64,000 nucleotides of DNA. Origin: Sphingobacterium sp. BN32 (GTDB lineage Bacteria > Bacteroidota > Bacteroidia > Sphingobacteriales > Sphingobacteriaceae). Under the pieces are notes generated by a model. The model was not told the DNA's origin. It worked only from the letters and a program-made list of their open reading frames with translations, and ran no database searches. A program made the position numbers and the translations under genes. The stretch lies in NCBI RefSeq assembly GCF_030503615.1, contig NZ_CP129963.1, positions 3,410,001-3,474,000 of the forward strand, read 5' to 3'. Shown piece by piece: positions 16,936 through 25,894 of the stretch (within the stretch, counting starts at the first letter, position 1; each line of letters opens with the position of its first letter).

Positions 16936-17964
16936 ATGAAGCGCATCCTCGTTACTCGTTTTTCTGCAATGGGAGATGTAGCCATGGTTGCTTCTGTGCT
17001 CCGTGAATTTCAAGAACAACATACGGAGGTTGAAATCATCATGGTTTCTAGAGCATTCTTTGCCCCCTTTTTCCAAGGTATTCCAAGAGTATCATTTCAT
17101 CCCATATATCCCGAAAAGCAACACCAAGGATTGGTCGGGCTTTATAAGCTTTTTAAGGAACTTCGTGCCTATCGACCGACAGAGCTGGCTGATTTACACG
17201 ACAACATACGTTCGAATATTTTGAGTACGTTCTTCCGCATGTCTGGATACAAAGTCAGGACGATAGACAAAGGTAGAAAAGAAAAAAAAGCATTAACCCG
17301 ACCGATAAATAAGATCAAAAAGCAATTAAAGCTAACAACAGAGCGTTATGCAGATGTATTCCGGTCGCTGGGATATGCGTTTCAACTGAGCAATCAACTT
17401 CAACGAAGTCCGGCAAGTCTGCCGAAAGACATACAAACGCTATTCGTCGGAGAAAAGAAGTACTTAGGCATTGCTCCATTTGCGCAGCATCCCTATAAAG
17501 TATTTGCATTGGATCGAATGGAAGGGGTCATCGCCGGATTAGCAGCAGATAACATTCAAATACTGGTTTTCGGAGGCGGAAGTAAAGAAAAAGAAATCGT
17601 GGATACATGGGCAAAAAAACACCCACATGTCTTTAATACGATTGGAAAATTTAGTTTACGAGAAGAGCTGGATATAATCGCTAACCTCGATCTGATGCTG
17701 AGCATGGATAGCTCGGGAATGCACATGGCTTCTCTGGTAGGCATTAGAAGTCTATCTATCTGGGGTGCTACTCATCCCTTTGCAGGCTTCATCGGATACG
17801 GGCAATCAATCGAAGATTGTATACAGGTCGAACATCCAAATCGCCCAAGTTCCGTCTACGGAAATAAACCTTGTATTTGCGATGGAACTGAAGCAATCGA
17901 TTTGCTCACGGCTGAAATGGTAATCAGCAAAGTAAAAAACATCCTATTAAAAACAACCTTCTGA
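16936..17964 (+). CDS. Glycosyltransferase family 9 (heptosyltransferase-like)
   Basis: 342 residues, cytoplasmic GT-B fold. The N-terminal ILVTRFSAMGDVAMVASVLR is the hallmark of ADP-heptose:LPS heptosyltransferases. The C-terminal half contains the donor-site motif SMDSSGMHMASLVGIRSLSIWGATHP (described as SxDSGxMHxA). A Lys/Arg-rich linker (about 110-130) lies between the halves. It probably adds a sugar to the LPS inner core or a related glycolipid; the exact donor is not readable from sequence. Confidence 0.87.
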   Translation: MKRILVTRFSAMGDVAMVASVLREFQEQHTEVEIIMVSRAFFAPFFQGIPRVSFHPIYPEKQHQGLVGLYKLFKELRAYRPTELADLHDNIRSNILSTFFRMSGYKVRTIDKGRKEKKALTRPINKIKKQLKLTTERYADVFRSLGYAFQLSNQLQRSPASLPKDIQTLFVGEKKYLGIAPFAQHPYKVFALDRMEGVIAGLAADNIQILVFGGGSKEKEIVDTWAKKHPHVFNTIGKFSLREELDIIANLDLMLSMDSSGMHMASLVGIRSLSIWGATHPFAGFIGYGQSIEDCIQVEHPNRPSSVYGNKPCICDGTEAIDLLTAEMVISKVKNILLKTTF

Positions 17965-17987
17965 AGTAAAAGAAGTTTTAGCATAAT

Positions 17988-19229
17988 ATGGCGAGAATTG
18001 CATTAGTTACTATCCGGTACGGAAAAGAAGTCAATGGTGGTGCTGAATACCACTGCAGAATGCTTGCAGAGCGATTAGTACAGGAACATGAAGTCACGGT
18101 ACTGACGACTAATAAAAATAGCTCAAACGATGAAAGCAGCAACTTCAAAACCGGCACTTCTATTCTTAATGGGGTCAATGTCATTCGATTTCCAACACAA
18201 GACTACGATCTGAATAGTTTTAAAAAGGCTGCTCGCGAAAGTAAGTCTGCACGTAAAATCAGACGCATGATTTATCGAATGGGTCTTTCTTCTCTACTCT
18301 TCAAGCAATTCCCAATATGGCGCTTTAAGCTAAAAGAAGAAATAGCGCTATTAAAACGACATGAGTTCTACGCTCCAGAGCTACTCTCCTTCATAGAATC
18401 AAACAAAGCAAATTACGACGTCTTCATCTTCTTTACTTATGAAAACCCATTGACTGTTCTGGGAAGTTTAATCGTACCTGAAAAAACTATTCTCGTTCCA
18501 ACAGCGCATATGGAAGGGATGCTTTTCCGCAGTATTAACAGCATTGTTTTCAATAAAGTTAAATATATCGCCTTTAACTCCGAGGCGGAATTTCATATGT
18601 GTCAAGAGATCTTCCGGGATAAAATGGCGCCAAATAGTGTGGTTGGGGTCGGAATTGAAATTGCTGATGCAACTCCCGAAGAAATCACACTCTCGAAGTA
18701 CCAAATCCAACAACCGTACTTCCTTTACTGCGGACGGATTACTGCGGTGAAAATCAATAATTTCATTCAGGATTTCCTTCAATACCGTGAAGAAAATCAA
18801 TTAGAGATATGTTTGGTATTGGCAGGTGAAGTGCTGATACCAATGATTGAAAGCCCTTATATAAAATATATTGGCTATGTTGATGAAGCCGAAAAAATAA
18901 CTTTAATGCAGTCAAGTATCGCTGTTGTTAATCCTTCGGCGGCAGAGAGTCTTTCGTTGGTTACTCTGGAAGCTTTATCATTGGGGAAAATAGTTATTGC
19001 CAGTAAGCAGTCTGAGGTCATGGTAGAACACCAAAACAGATCGAATGGCGCAGTACGCTGTTATGGCAACTACCATGAATTAAAACACATTCTAGACGAA
19101 GTAATTGAAATAACGTCGCAACCTAACGACATCGCTAAAAAAGGTATGGATTACGTAGATCGAAACTACAATTGGGATTTGATTATACGTAAATTTGAAC
19201 GTATTTTTAAATCGATCATAACAGTCTAA
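17988..19229 (+). CDS. Glycosyltransferase family 4
   Basis: 413 residues, GT-B fold, probably cytoplasmic or membrane-associated. The start VTIRYGKEVNGGAEYHCRML matches the acceptor-side Gly loop. The donor-binding EX7E motif is ESLSLVTLE near 318-326, following YCGRITAVK (strand of the C-terminal domain) and IKYIGYVDEAEK. It lies 23 nt downstream of the GT9 gene and 2 nt before the next GT, so the three are one operon. Acceptor and sugar unknown. Confidence 0.87.
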   Translation: MARIALVTIRYGKEVNGGAEYHCRMLAERLVQEHEVTVLTTNKNSSNDESSNFKTGTSILNGVNVIRFPTQDYDLNSFKKAARESKSARKIRRMIYRMGLSSLLFKQFPIWRFKLKEEIALLKRHEFYAPELLSFIESNKANYDVFIFFTYENPLTVLGSLIVPEKTILVPTAHMEGMLFRSINSIVFNKVKYIAFNSEAEFHMCQEIFRDKMAPNSVVGVGIEIADATPEEITLSKYQIQQPYFLYCGRITAVKINNFIQDFLQYREENQLEICLVLAGEVLIPMIESPYIKYIGYVDEAEKITLMQSSIAVVNPSAAESLSLVTLEALSLGKIVIASKQSEVMVEHQNRSNGAVRCYGNYHELKHILDEVIEITSQPNDIAKKGMDYVDRNYNWDLIIRKFERIFKSIITV

Positions 19230-19231
19230 AC

Positions 19232-20344
19232 ATGTTAAACATTGGGTTTGATGCCAAACGCTATTTTTTAAACCGTACTGGATTGGGCAACTATAGCCGG
19301 GATCTAGTCCGTATGCTCTCCAGCTATTATCCCGACAACAATTACTTTCTTTATACACCCAAAACCAGCAAGTTTTTAACTAATGTTCCAGCAAATGTTA
19401 AGACCGTCCTTCCGTCCACAGCAATAGATCGTCTAGTCCCAAATCTTTGGCGATCCAAAAGAATCAATAAAGATCTCATAAACAACCAGGTTTCCATTTT
19501 TCACGGACTTTCAGGTGAGATACCTCAGGGATTACCGAAATCTAAAATAAAGTCGTTGGTTACTGTGCATGATCTTATTTTCCTTCGTTATCCCGAGCTT
19601 TATAAGCCCATAGATCGATTCATATACTATAAAAAAACCAAATATGCGGTCAATAACGCCGATTGCATAATCGCAATCAGCCAGCAAACGAAAAAAGATA
19701 TCATTCACTTCTTTCAAATTCCTGAAGATAAGATTCAGGTTATTTACCAAGGATGTCACCCTGCATTTAAAAAAGAATATACAGCGAGTCAGAAAGCAGC
19801 AGTGAAGAGCAAGTTTAATCTTCCGGATCGTTTTTTATTGAATGTAGGTACTATTGAGGAACGAAAAAATGCATTGCAAATCGTGAAAGCAATCAAGGAT
19901 ATCGACATCCCATTAATCATCGTCGGGAGAGAGACGGCCTACGCTGAGAAGATTAAAGGGTTTCTTGAACAATCTCAAATGAAAAATCGCGTGTATTTCC
20001 TGTCATCTGTGAATATGGAAGAACTCGCAATCATTTACTCGCTTGCTACCCTATTTATTTATCCATCAAAGTTTGAAGGCTTTGGTATCCCAATCATCGA
20101 AGCCCTTTTTTCCGGTGTACCTGTAATCACCTCCAACTCGGGTGTTTTTCCTGAGGCAGGCGGCCCAGGAAGTTTGTATGTCAATCCAGAAGATACTGAT
20201 GATATTTCTAATGCAATAAATAAAGTGCTCCATGACGAGGCACTCCGAAAAGAAATGATTGCCAAAGGAAAAGACTTTGTAGAAAAATTCACCGATAAGG
20301 TAATTGCGAAAGATCTAATGGACTGCTATCTAAAGCTTTTTTGA
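19232..20344 (+). CDS. Glycosyltransferase family 4 (mannosyltransferase-like)
   Basis: 370 residues, GT-B fold. The N-terminal GFDAKRYFLNRTGLGNYSRDL is typical of GT4 enzymes that extend surface polysaccharides. The C-terminal NVGTIEERKN, then PSKFEGFGIPIIEALFSGVPVI with the EX7E motif, binds the nucleotide sugar. It starts 2 nt after the previous gene stops. Its 3' end overlaps that of the convergent GT2 gene by 15 bp, with both stops embedded in the other coding sequence. Confidence 0.87.
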   Translation: MLNIGFDAKRYFLNRTGLGNYSRDLVRMLSSYYPDNNYFLYTPKTSKFLTNVPANVKTVLPSTAIDRLVPNLWRSKRINKDLINNQVSIFHGLSGEIPQGLPKSKIKSLVTVHDLIFLRYPELYKPIDRFIYYKKTKYAVNNADCIIAISQQTKKDIIHFFQIPEDKIQVIYQGCHPAFKKEYTASQKAAVKSKFNLPDRFLLNVGTIEERKNALQIVKAIKDIDIPLIIVGRETAYAEKIKGFLEQSQMKNRVYFLSSVNMEELAIIYSLATLFIYPSKFEGFGIPIIEALFSGVPVITSNSGVFPEAGGPGSLYVNPEDTDDISNAINKVLHDEALRKEMIAKGKDFVEKFTDKVIAKDLMDCYLKLF

Positions 20345-21142
20345 GAATTTCGAAAGTCCATTTTCACAACGAATCAGCTTCGTCTTGATTGTATGTTCCA
20401 ATAATTGATCATTTGCGGGAAGTGATGCTCTCGACTCCTCTTTGTGGTAAAGATGGTATGCCAGCAGCGTAAATTTCATCAATCTCCCCTTTATCCCCGA
20501 ATGTAATAAGCGTTCGACAAACTCGCTATCCTCTCGCCCCCATCCGACAAAATCGTTATTAAACCCATTCACACGGATAACATCCTCCATGAAGAATGAC
20601 ATATTACACGAACGTACTTTCCTTTTGTTCGTCAGCTCTCTTTGTGTCAACCTCGCAAGAAATAACGATCTGAAAGCAGAAATCTTCTTTTCCAAACGCT
20701 CTTCAACACCTTTCTCTAAATATCTGAACGTCAATTTAGCATTGATGACTTTAAGCAACTCATCGGTCTTGCTTTTTGTAAGCATGACCCGCCCTCCTTG
20801 CAAAAAGCTCCCTTTTTGAGCAAAATGAAGATGATCCTCCACAAAGTTCTTGCCCAGCACCATATCCCCATCCACCATAATCACATAAGGGCTTTTCACA
20901 TAAGACAAGCCGTTATTCCTAGATTCAGCCGCTCGGAAGCCTAAATCCTCCTGCCAAGCATGGATTAGCTTAACCTTAAAAATCGACTGATATTTTTCAA
21001 TCAGTTTTGCTGTCTCCAGCCCAGAACCATCATCCGCAACGATAATTTGCTGTGGCATGACGGTCTGTCTAAGTAAAGACAAGAAAACAACTTCGAGTGC
21101 ACTCGGTCGGTTATATGTCGTTATTAAAAGATCAGCTTTCAT
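20330..21142 (-). CDS. Glycosyltransferase family 2 with galactosyltransferase-type C-terminal domain
   Basis: 270 residues from the ATG at 21142 (an ATG two codons upstream at 21148 is also possible). GT-A fold: ADDGSG near 38-43 and the DxD motif VDGDM near 92-96 bind the nucleotide-sugar and metal. The C-terminal NGFNDDFVGWGREDSEFVERL is the acceptor-side motif of glyco_transf_7C enzymes. It overlaps the upstream GT2 stop by about 11 bp. The two GT2 proteins are similar along their whole length and look like tandem duplicates. Confidence 0.87.
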   Translation of the reverse strand: MKADLLITTYNRPSALEVVFLSLLRQTVMPQQIIVADDGSGLETAKLIEKYQSIFKVKLIHAWQEDLGFRAAESRNNGLSYVKSPYVIMVDGDMVLGKNFVEDHLHFAQKGSFLQGGRVMLTKSKTDELLKVINAKLTFRYLEKGVEERLEKKISAFRSLFLARLTQRELTNKRKVRSCNMSFFMEDVIRVNGFNNDFVGWGREDSEFVERLLHSGIKGRLMKFTLLAYHLYHKEESRASLPANDQLLEHTIKTKLIRCENGLSKFSKKL

Positions 21143-21956
21143 TCTCATAGGTTGAATCCGTTAAATATTGACTAATCCCTCTTTCGCAATATTCCAATTT
21201 TGTTCGCTTGGCATGCTCAAACAAACATAAGTTGTTCTTCAAGTTTTCTTTCGTATTTATTTTATGCCAGATATGAAACACAATGGCACCGAACTTAAGA
21301 AAACGACGGCGCAAGCCTTTGTTCAATAATCTCGCAACAAACTCTTTGTCTTCAGGACCCCATCCTTTGAAATCCTCATTATAGCCGTTGACAGAAATGG
21401 CATCCGCTCTCCAATAGGCCATATTACATCCATGGATTTCCCAACGTTCATCCCCTTTCTGCTTGTAGTGTTCAGCAAAAAAAGGTTGTAAGAAGGTAAT
21501 CCTTACAGCACTAAACGTATTGGAAATACCTTTTTCAAAAGGGCTAATCTCAACACGTTTGCTCAATAACAGTTCTTTCGAAAGATTGCTATCGATATAT
21601 ATGCGGCTGGCTCGCACAAATGTACCCTTCTTTGCGAAGCGGCGATGATCTCTGATAAATGCTTTATGCAATATCAGATCCCCATCAATTTGAATAATGT
21701 AATCTCCCGTCGCTCTGGCAATTGCTTTATTTCTAATCTTGGCTAACTCAAAGCCTTGATCTTCATGCCAGATATGTATTAAAGGAATAGAAAACTTTTC
21801 CTTGTATTTATTTATTAAAACCCTCGTCTCATCAGTTGAACCATCGTCCGCAATAAGAATTTCGTCGGGCATGATATCCTGTAGAAGCACGCTTGAGAGG
21901 CATAACTCCAATGCATCCGGCCAATTATAGGTAGAGATTAATAGCGAAATCTTCAT
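21132..21956 (-). CDS. Glycosyltransferase family 2, paralogue of its downstream neighbour
   Basis: 274 residues from the ATG at 21956; the GTG at 21962 adds only two residues. GT-A fold with ADDGSTDE, the DxD motif IDGDL and the C-terminal NGYNEDFKGWGPEDKEFVARLL motif, all in the same order and spacing as the adjacent GT2. Both share a HIWHEDQGF/HAWQEDLGF segment. This suggests duplication followed by change of acceptor. Confidence 0.87.
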   Translation of the reverse strand: MKISLLISTYNWPDALELCLSSVLLQDIMPDEILIADDGSTDETRVLINKYKEKFSIPLIHIWHEDQGFELAKIRNKAIARATGDYIIQIDGDLILHKAFIRDHRRFAKKGTFVRASRIYIDSNLSKELLLSKRVEISPFEKGISNTFSAVRITFLQPFFAEHYKQKGDERWEIHGCNMAYWRADAISVNGYNEDFKGWGPEDKEFVARLLNKGLRRRFLKFGAIVFHIWHKINTKENLKNNLCLFEHAKRTKLEYCERGISQYLTDSTYENES

Positions 21957-22037
21957 ACACACATTAAATTAGGCTTTGATGTTGAAATGAACTCCATATT
22001 TACAACTACTATTCTCAAAATGTACTATCTGTTTAAC

Positions 22038-23195
22038 TCAATTAATAAATTTCCGGTCGAACATCTTCCATTCGTTTTCCTGTAAATAAAACGAATCGAA
22101 AAATTGCGTTGCTTCTATACTGACTTTGTCGTAATGCGTTTTATCTTGTAATAATGCTCGAATTTCAGCAGCGAAATCTTCCGGACTGTCAACCCAAATA
22201 CATCCATTATTAATCTTATTCATCAAACCGTCAACTCCTCTTCGAGTCGTCACGACCGGAATGCCATAGGAAAGCGCTTCTAAAACCTTTACTTTTATCC
22301 CTGTACCTGTTAACATCGGGCAGATAGCGACCTTCGACCTTTTGTAAACCGCGTCGAGATCATCGACAAGCCCGTGCTTCACAATTTGCTCGCAGTCAGG
22401 AATCGCTCGACATATTTTACCAAAAACATGGACTTTCGTCCCTTTAATCTTCGGCAAAACCTCTTGAATAAACCAACTAATACTCTTCAAATTATGAGGA
22501 TTATCACTCGCAACATAAACTAGATCGTAATCCGAGTGATCTCTATTACGTATTGGTTTCGGAAAGGACAAAGGTATTAAATCGACGTACTGTTCCGTGA
22601 ATTGATTAAAGATATATTGTTCCTCAATCGAGTAGGTCCATATTTCATCAAACGACTTCAATAATTCCATCTCTTCAGCAAAAATATGCTGAACATTGTT
22701 GACCTTCTTCCCCTCGCTTTTCTGAATTTTTTGAAGCGTGAAAAAATCATGGGTATCCACTATTTTATTCACATTTTCTAATCCAACAACCAACTCTCCG
22801 AATTCGACATAGCTGATTACTAAATGATCAAATCCATGATCTTTTACAATCTTTTGAAACCGAGATTTAAAACTTGGCGATACTCGGTTAACCCTAGGAT
22901 TAGTGAACAATCTTTTCAGCATCCAAGGAAGCTTATCCGTCAAAAAGTATTTTATTCTATTCGACTTAGAAGACTTAAACGGCTCTATAAGCAAATTTAT
23001 CGATGTAAAGGTTTCACGAAATCGCTCTTCGTCGTCTTTGTTCCAATTAATACTAGATACAAAACTAACGTCTAAATCCGCACTTCTACTTTGAAAGTAC
23101 TGCAGCATTTGTAGGCAACGCGTCAAATTGCCGGCTTTGCTCCAAAAAGGATTCTCAGCCATATAATAAAGTACTTTGGTTCTCTTTTTTGTCAT
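22038..23195 (-). CDS. Glycosyltransferase, GT4-like
   Basis: 385 residues from the ATG at 23195 (the frame is open to 23225). The N-terminal LYYMAENPFWSKAGNLTRCL resembles GT4 acceptor domains. The C-terminal PMLTGTGIKVKVLEALSYGIPVVTT is the variant donor-site motif in which the first Glu of EX7E is replaced by a Gly-Thr-Gly turn and the second is kept. This variant is common in sugar transferases of exopolysaccharide clusters. No signal peptide. Confidence 0.82.
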   Translation of the reverse strand: MTKKRTKVLYYMAENPFWSKAGNLTRCLQMLQYFQSRSADLDVSFVSSINWNKDDEERFRETFTSINLLIEPFKSSKSNRIKYFLTDKLPWMLKRLFTNPRVNRVSPSFKSRFQKIVKDHGFDHLVISYVEFGELVVGLENVNKIVDTHDFFTLQKIQKSEGKKVNNVQHIFAEEMELLKSFDEIWTYSIEEQYIFNQFTEQYVDLIPLSFPKPIRNRDHSDYDLVYVASDNPHNLKSISWFIQEVLPKIKGTKVHVFGKICRAIPDCEQIVKHGLVDDLDAVYKRSKVAICPMLTGTGIKVKVLEALSYGIPVVTTRRGVDGLMNKINNGCIWVDSPEDFAAEIRALLQDKTHYDKVSIEATQFFDSFYLQENEWKMFDRKFIN

Positions 23196-23288
23196 TTTGT
23201 AACTTGGAAACTTATCCACCATCAACTAATCTATCAATACGCATCTCTATTCTTAAGGGCAATCACATCCATCTCGATAGATGTTCTA

Positions 23289-24311
23289 TTATGATTGCAA
23301 CAAGGAAAACTCTTCCCTAAATTGCGCCCGCATTCGCTTTCTGTAGGACTTCACTGGAATAAACTTGAGTAAAAACAAATTCCTTTTTAGCTGTTTTGTC
23401 CTCCTTATCTTCCAATCGCCGTAAAACGTATCAAAATCAACATAACTCGACGATTGTAGGAAATACCTAAAAGGTTCTCCCAATTTATTGAAATCATTCA
23501 ACCCTAAATAAGGCTGAATATGCTGCTTAAAAAAATTCTGTATAAGATCCATTAGCGTTTGCTTTTGCTCATCGCTCAACGCGGTTCTTAAGTACCGGTA
23601 TTCAAAAGGTTCATGCGCTACGAATTGAGCCAAATGAAGACTCTTCGTACTAAAAAACGATTCTTTCTCGTAGAATGTCCTCAACAATTCAAACCATTTT
23701 TTTATCACCTCAATTGTTCGATCACCGTCATCGGCAGCTTTTCGATGATTCTGCCCTTCATGACTGCGATAATGGTAAATCCCTTGTCCATTAAATGCAA
23801 TTCGGTCGGTTTTCGTCAATAGGAAATGTGAAAACAATCCATCCTCCCCCGGTTGTATTCCAACCGGAAATTGAATATCCCTATTCTTTTTCAAGAAATC
23901 ATGCTTCCAAAATTGTGCGCAGGTTGGCAGCGCCATAGGTGATGGAAGTCGCGACTCATAGCCAGAACCTACAACCACTAAATCAGCCTCTGCTTCTTCA
24001 GCTGCGTCAAATGATGTTTTTATAAAGCTTTCATCAAGAAAATCATCCGAATCGAGGAAATAAACATAGTCTCCCTGTGCTTTAGCGAGCCCATGGTTCC
24101 TGGCAACAGAAACGCCGGAATTTGGTTGGTAATAGTAATGGACCCGAGAATCGTTCTTAACAAAATGCTTAATTATTTCTGCAGAGCGATCGGTACTTCC
24201 ATCATCGATCACGATGAGCTCGAAGAACTGCATACTTTGACGTAAAACGCTTTCAATAGCATATTGAATAAAAGCTTCCCGGTTAAAAACAGGAATTATA
24301 ATCGAAATCAT
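23289..24311 (-). CDS. Glycosyltransferase family 2
   Basis: 340 residues from the ATG at 24311; a TTG at 24329 would add six residues. The start ISIIIPVFNREAFIQYAIESVL, the uridine-binding DDGSTD and the metal-binding LDSDDFLD give a clear GT-A/GT2 assignment. A C-terminal 130-residue helical, basic extension ends in RKRMRAQFREEF and may contact the membrane. A 250-bp AT-rich gap separates it from the upstream GT4, so it may have its own promoter. Confidence 0.88.
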   Translation of the reverse strand: MISIIIPVFNREAFIQYAIESVLRQSMQFFELIVIDDGSTDRSAEIIKHFVKNDSRVHYYYQPNSGVSVARNHGLAKAQGDYVYFLDSDDFLDESFIKTSFDAAEEAEADLVVVGSGYESRLPSPMALPTCAQFWKHDFLKKNRDIQFPVGIQPGEDGLFSHFLLTKTDRIAFNGQGIYHYRSHEGQNHRKAADDGDRTIEVIKKWFELLRTFYEKESFFSTKSLHLAQFVAHEPFEYRYLRTALSDEQKQTLMDLIQNFFKQHIQPYLGLNDFNKLGEPFRYFLQSSSYVDFDTFYGDWKIRRTKQLKRNLFLLKFIPVKSYRKRMRAQFREEFSLLQS

Positions 24312-24582
24312 TGTTTTTTCTTTCGTCAAATCAGCTATCTTTTTACTATCAATATAAAATTGATATTCGACTCTTTTTCAATCTTATACTATATTATAAC
24401 GCAAATTGTTAAGAAAACGCTACTGCAAATTTAGAAAATACATCGGCATTTAAGGCCTGAGAGCCTTCTAAAAACGACTTTTTCCTTCTTCTAGATAAAT
24501 TGGTTCCCTTTTTTATAAGCAGCTATGGTCACAACTTTCTTTAGATAAAAACGCGAGGATGCAAGGCGAAAATTTTTGCTAT

Positions 24583-25848
24583 TTACTGCGTTATCTTATT
24601 GTTTTGATCCACAACCTCCAACAATAGCCCATTCCATTTCTGGAAGATGACTTCACTATCGAAGGCTTTACTAAACTCGTGCCCCTTCGCGCCCATAAGC
24701 GCTCGCTTCTCTGCATCCTCCATCAAAATGCTCATGTAGTCAATCAGAGACTCCTTATCTTCCGCCAAAAAACCCGTTTCCCCATGTTTTATTAATTCAT
24801 TAACACCCGAGCAGCTAGCTAGTCCTAAGCTGGGTATTCCCATTGCCATTGCCTCCCCTAGTGCTAAACCGAATCCTTCATATTTGCTGGGGAAAATAAA
24901 AATATCCGCTGTACGCAAAATCTCTTCAGGATTCGGATGGAAACCTTTCAGAAAAACACGATCAGCTAACTGCAGTGACTCGATAAGACCTTGCAAAAGA
25001 TTCTCGTCCCTTCCGGTACCCCAAAACTCTAAGCGCCAATTCGGAAAGCGATCAGCGACCTTCGAAAATGCTTCGATCGCCAAACTCTGCTGTTTGCATT
25101 CGTTATCCAGTCTCGCCAAATTCATTATAACATATTCTTTCTTTGTCGCCAAATGATTCGGCAGATCCTCTTTACGATAACGCGGCAAAGGGTTAGCAAT
25201 GGTTTTTGCTATTCCTCCGAATGTCTCCGGTAAAAACTGATGATAACTATCAAATAAAACTTGAATACCATCTAATTTTTTAAATGATTCCGTAAGACAT
25301 TCCATCTCGTAAGCTGGACGATATCCTATAACATCCGTAAAGTCATAATCTGGTCTTCCGTTAACTGAATTGACGATGGGTATGTTGAGTTGTGTTCCAT
25401 ATGTAATCTCCAGATGAGAACTAATAGACATGGTCACAATCACATCAGGATTTAGCTCTTTGAGAAACTTTTCCCAGTGCAAAGCCCGATTCTTTAAATT
25501 ATGACGATAAAGACCGGCTTCACCGTCCTTAAATTTCCTGTACTGGGATTTGTTGTACGCCTTGGCGTACTTCTTCTTTATTTTACCAATTATCCATTTG
25601 AACGGATTGGCACCTCTATAATTGACCAGCGGCAATAGGTTGATCTGATCGACATTTTCATCATAAATATTCTTTAGATCAACGTTTTTTTCCAAAGGAA
25701 AAACAGATCCGCCCCCTTCAGCCTGACTAGCTGCAATGATCACTTCATGCCCTAACTTCGAAAAACCGTTGGCCAAAAAAACACAGATCTTCTCTGTTCC
25801 ACCGTTCCCATTCAAAAAGGAGCTATGTTGCACAAATACTATTTTCAT
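24583..25848 (-). CDS. Glycosyltransferase family 4
   Basis: 421 residues, GT-B fold. The N-terminal FLNGNGGTEKICVFLANGFSKLG is the acceptor/phosphate loop. The donor-site EX7E motif is in PSKYEGFGLALGEAMAMGIP, following NLARLDNECKQQ and LKGFHPNPEEIL. The basic stretch KWIIGKIKKKYAKAYNKSQYRK (about 84-105) could bind the membrane surface. It lies 46 nt downstream of the propeller lipoprotein gene. Confidence 0.88.
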   Translation of the reverse strand: MKIVFVQHSSFLNGNGGTEKICVFLANGFSKLGHEVIIAASQAEGGGSVFPLEKNVDLKNIYDENVDQINLLPLVNYRGANPFKWIIGKIKKKYAKAYNKSQYRKFKDGEAGLYRHNLKNRALHWEKFLKELNPDVIVTMSISSHLEITYGTQLNIPIVNSVNGRPDYDFTDVIGYRPAYEMECLTESFKKLDGIQVLFDSYHQFLPETFGGIAKTIANPLPRYRKEDLPNHLATKKEYVIMNLARLDNECKQQSLAIEAFSKVADRFPNWRLEFWGTGRDENLLQGLIESLQLADRVFLKGFHPNPEEILRTADIFIFPSKYEGFGLALGEAMAMGIPSLGLASCSGVNELIKHGETGFLAEDKESLIDYMSILMEDAEKRALMGAKGHEFSKAFDSEVIFQKWNGLLLEVVDQNNKITQ

Positions 25849-25894
25849 TTAATTTCTTTCCTCTTGAGGTATTGCCTAATGCTTAATCAAATGG

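Noticed and set aside
22250-22350. The missing first Glu of the EX7E motif suggested an inactive GT4.
   Set aside because: The GTGIKVKVLEAL variant is common in active sugar-transferase families, so loss of function is not supported.
24420-24500. AAGGC-CTGAGA-GCCTT hairpin between two glycosyltransferase genes as a terminator.
   Set aside because: The stem is only 5 bp and no T run follows on the minus strand, the direction of transcription.
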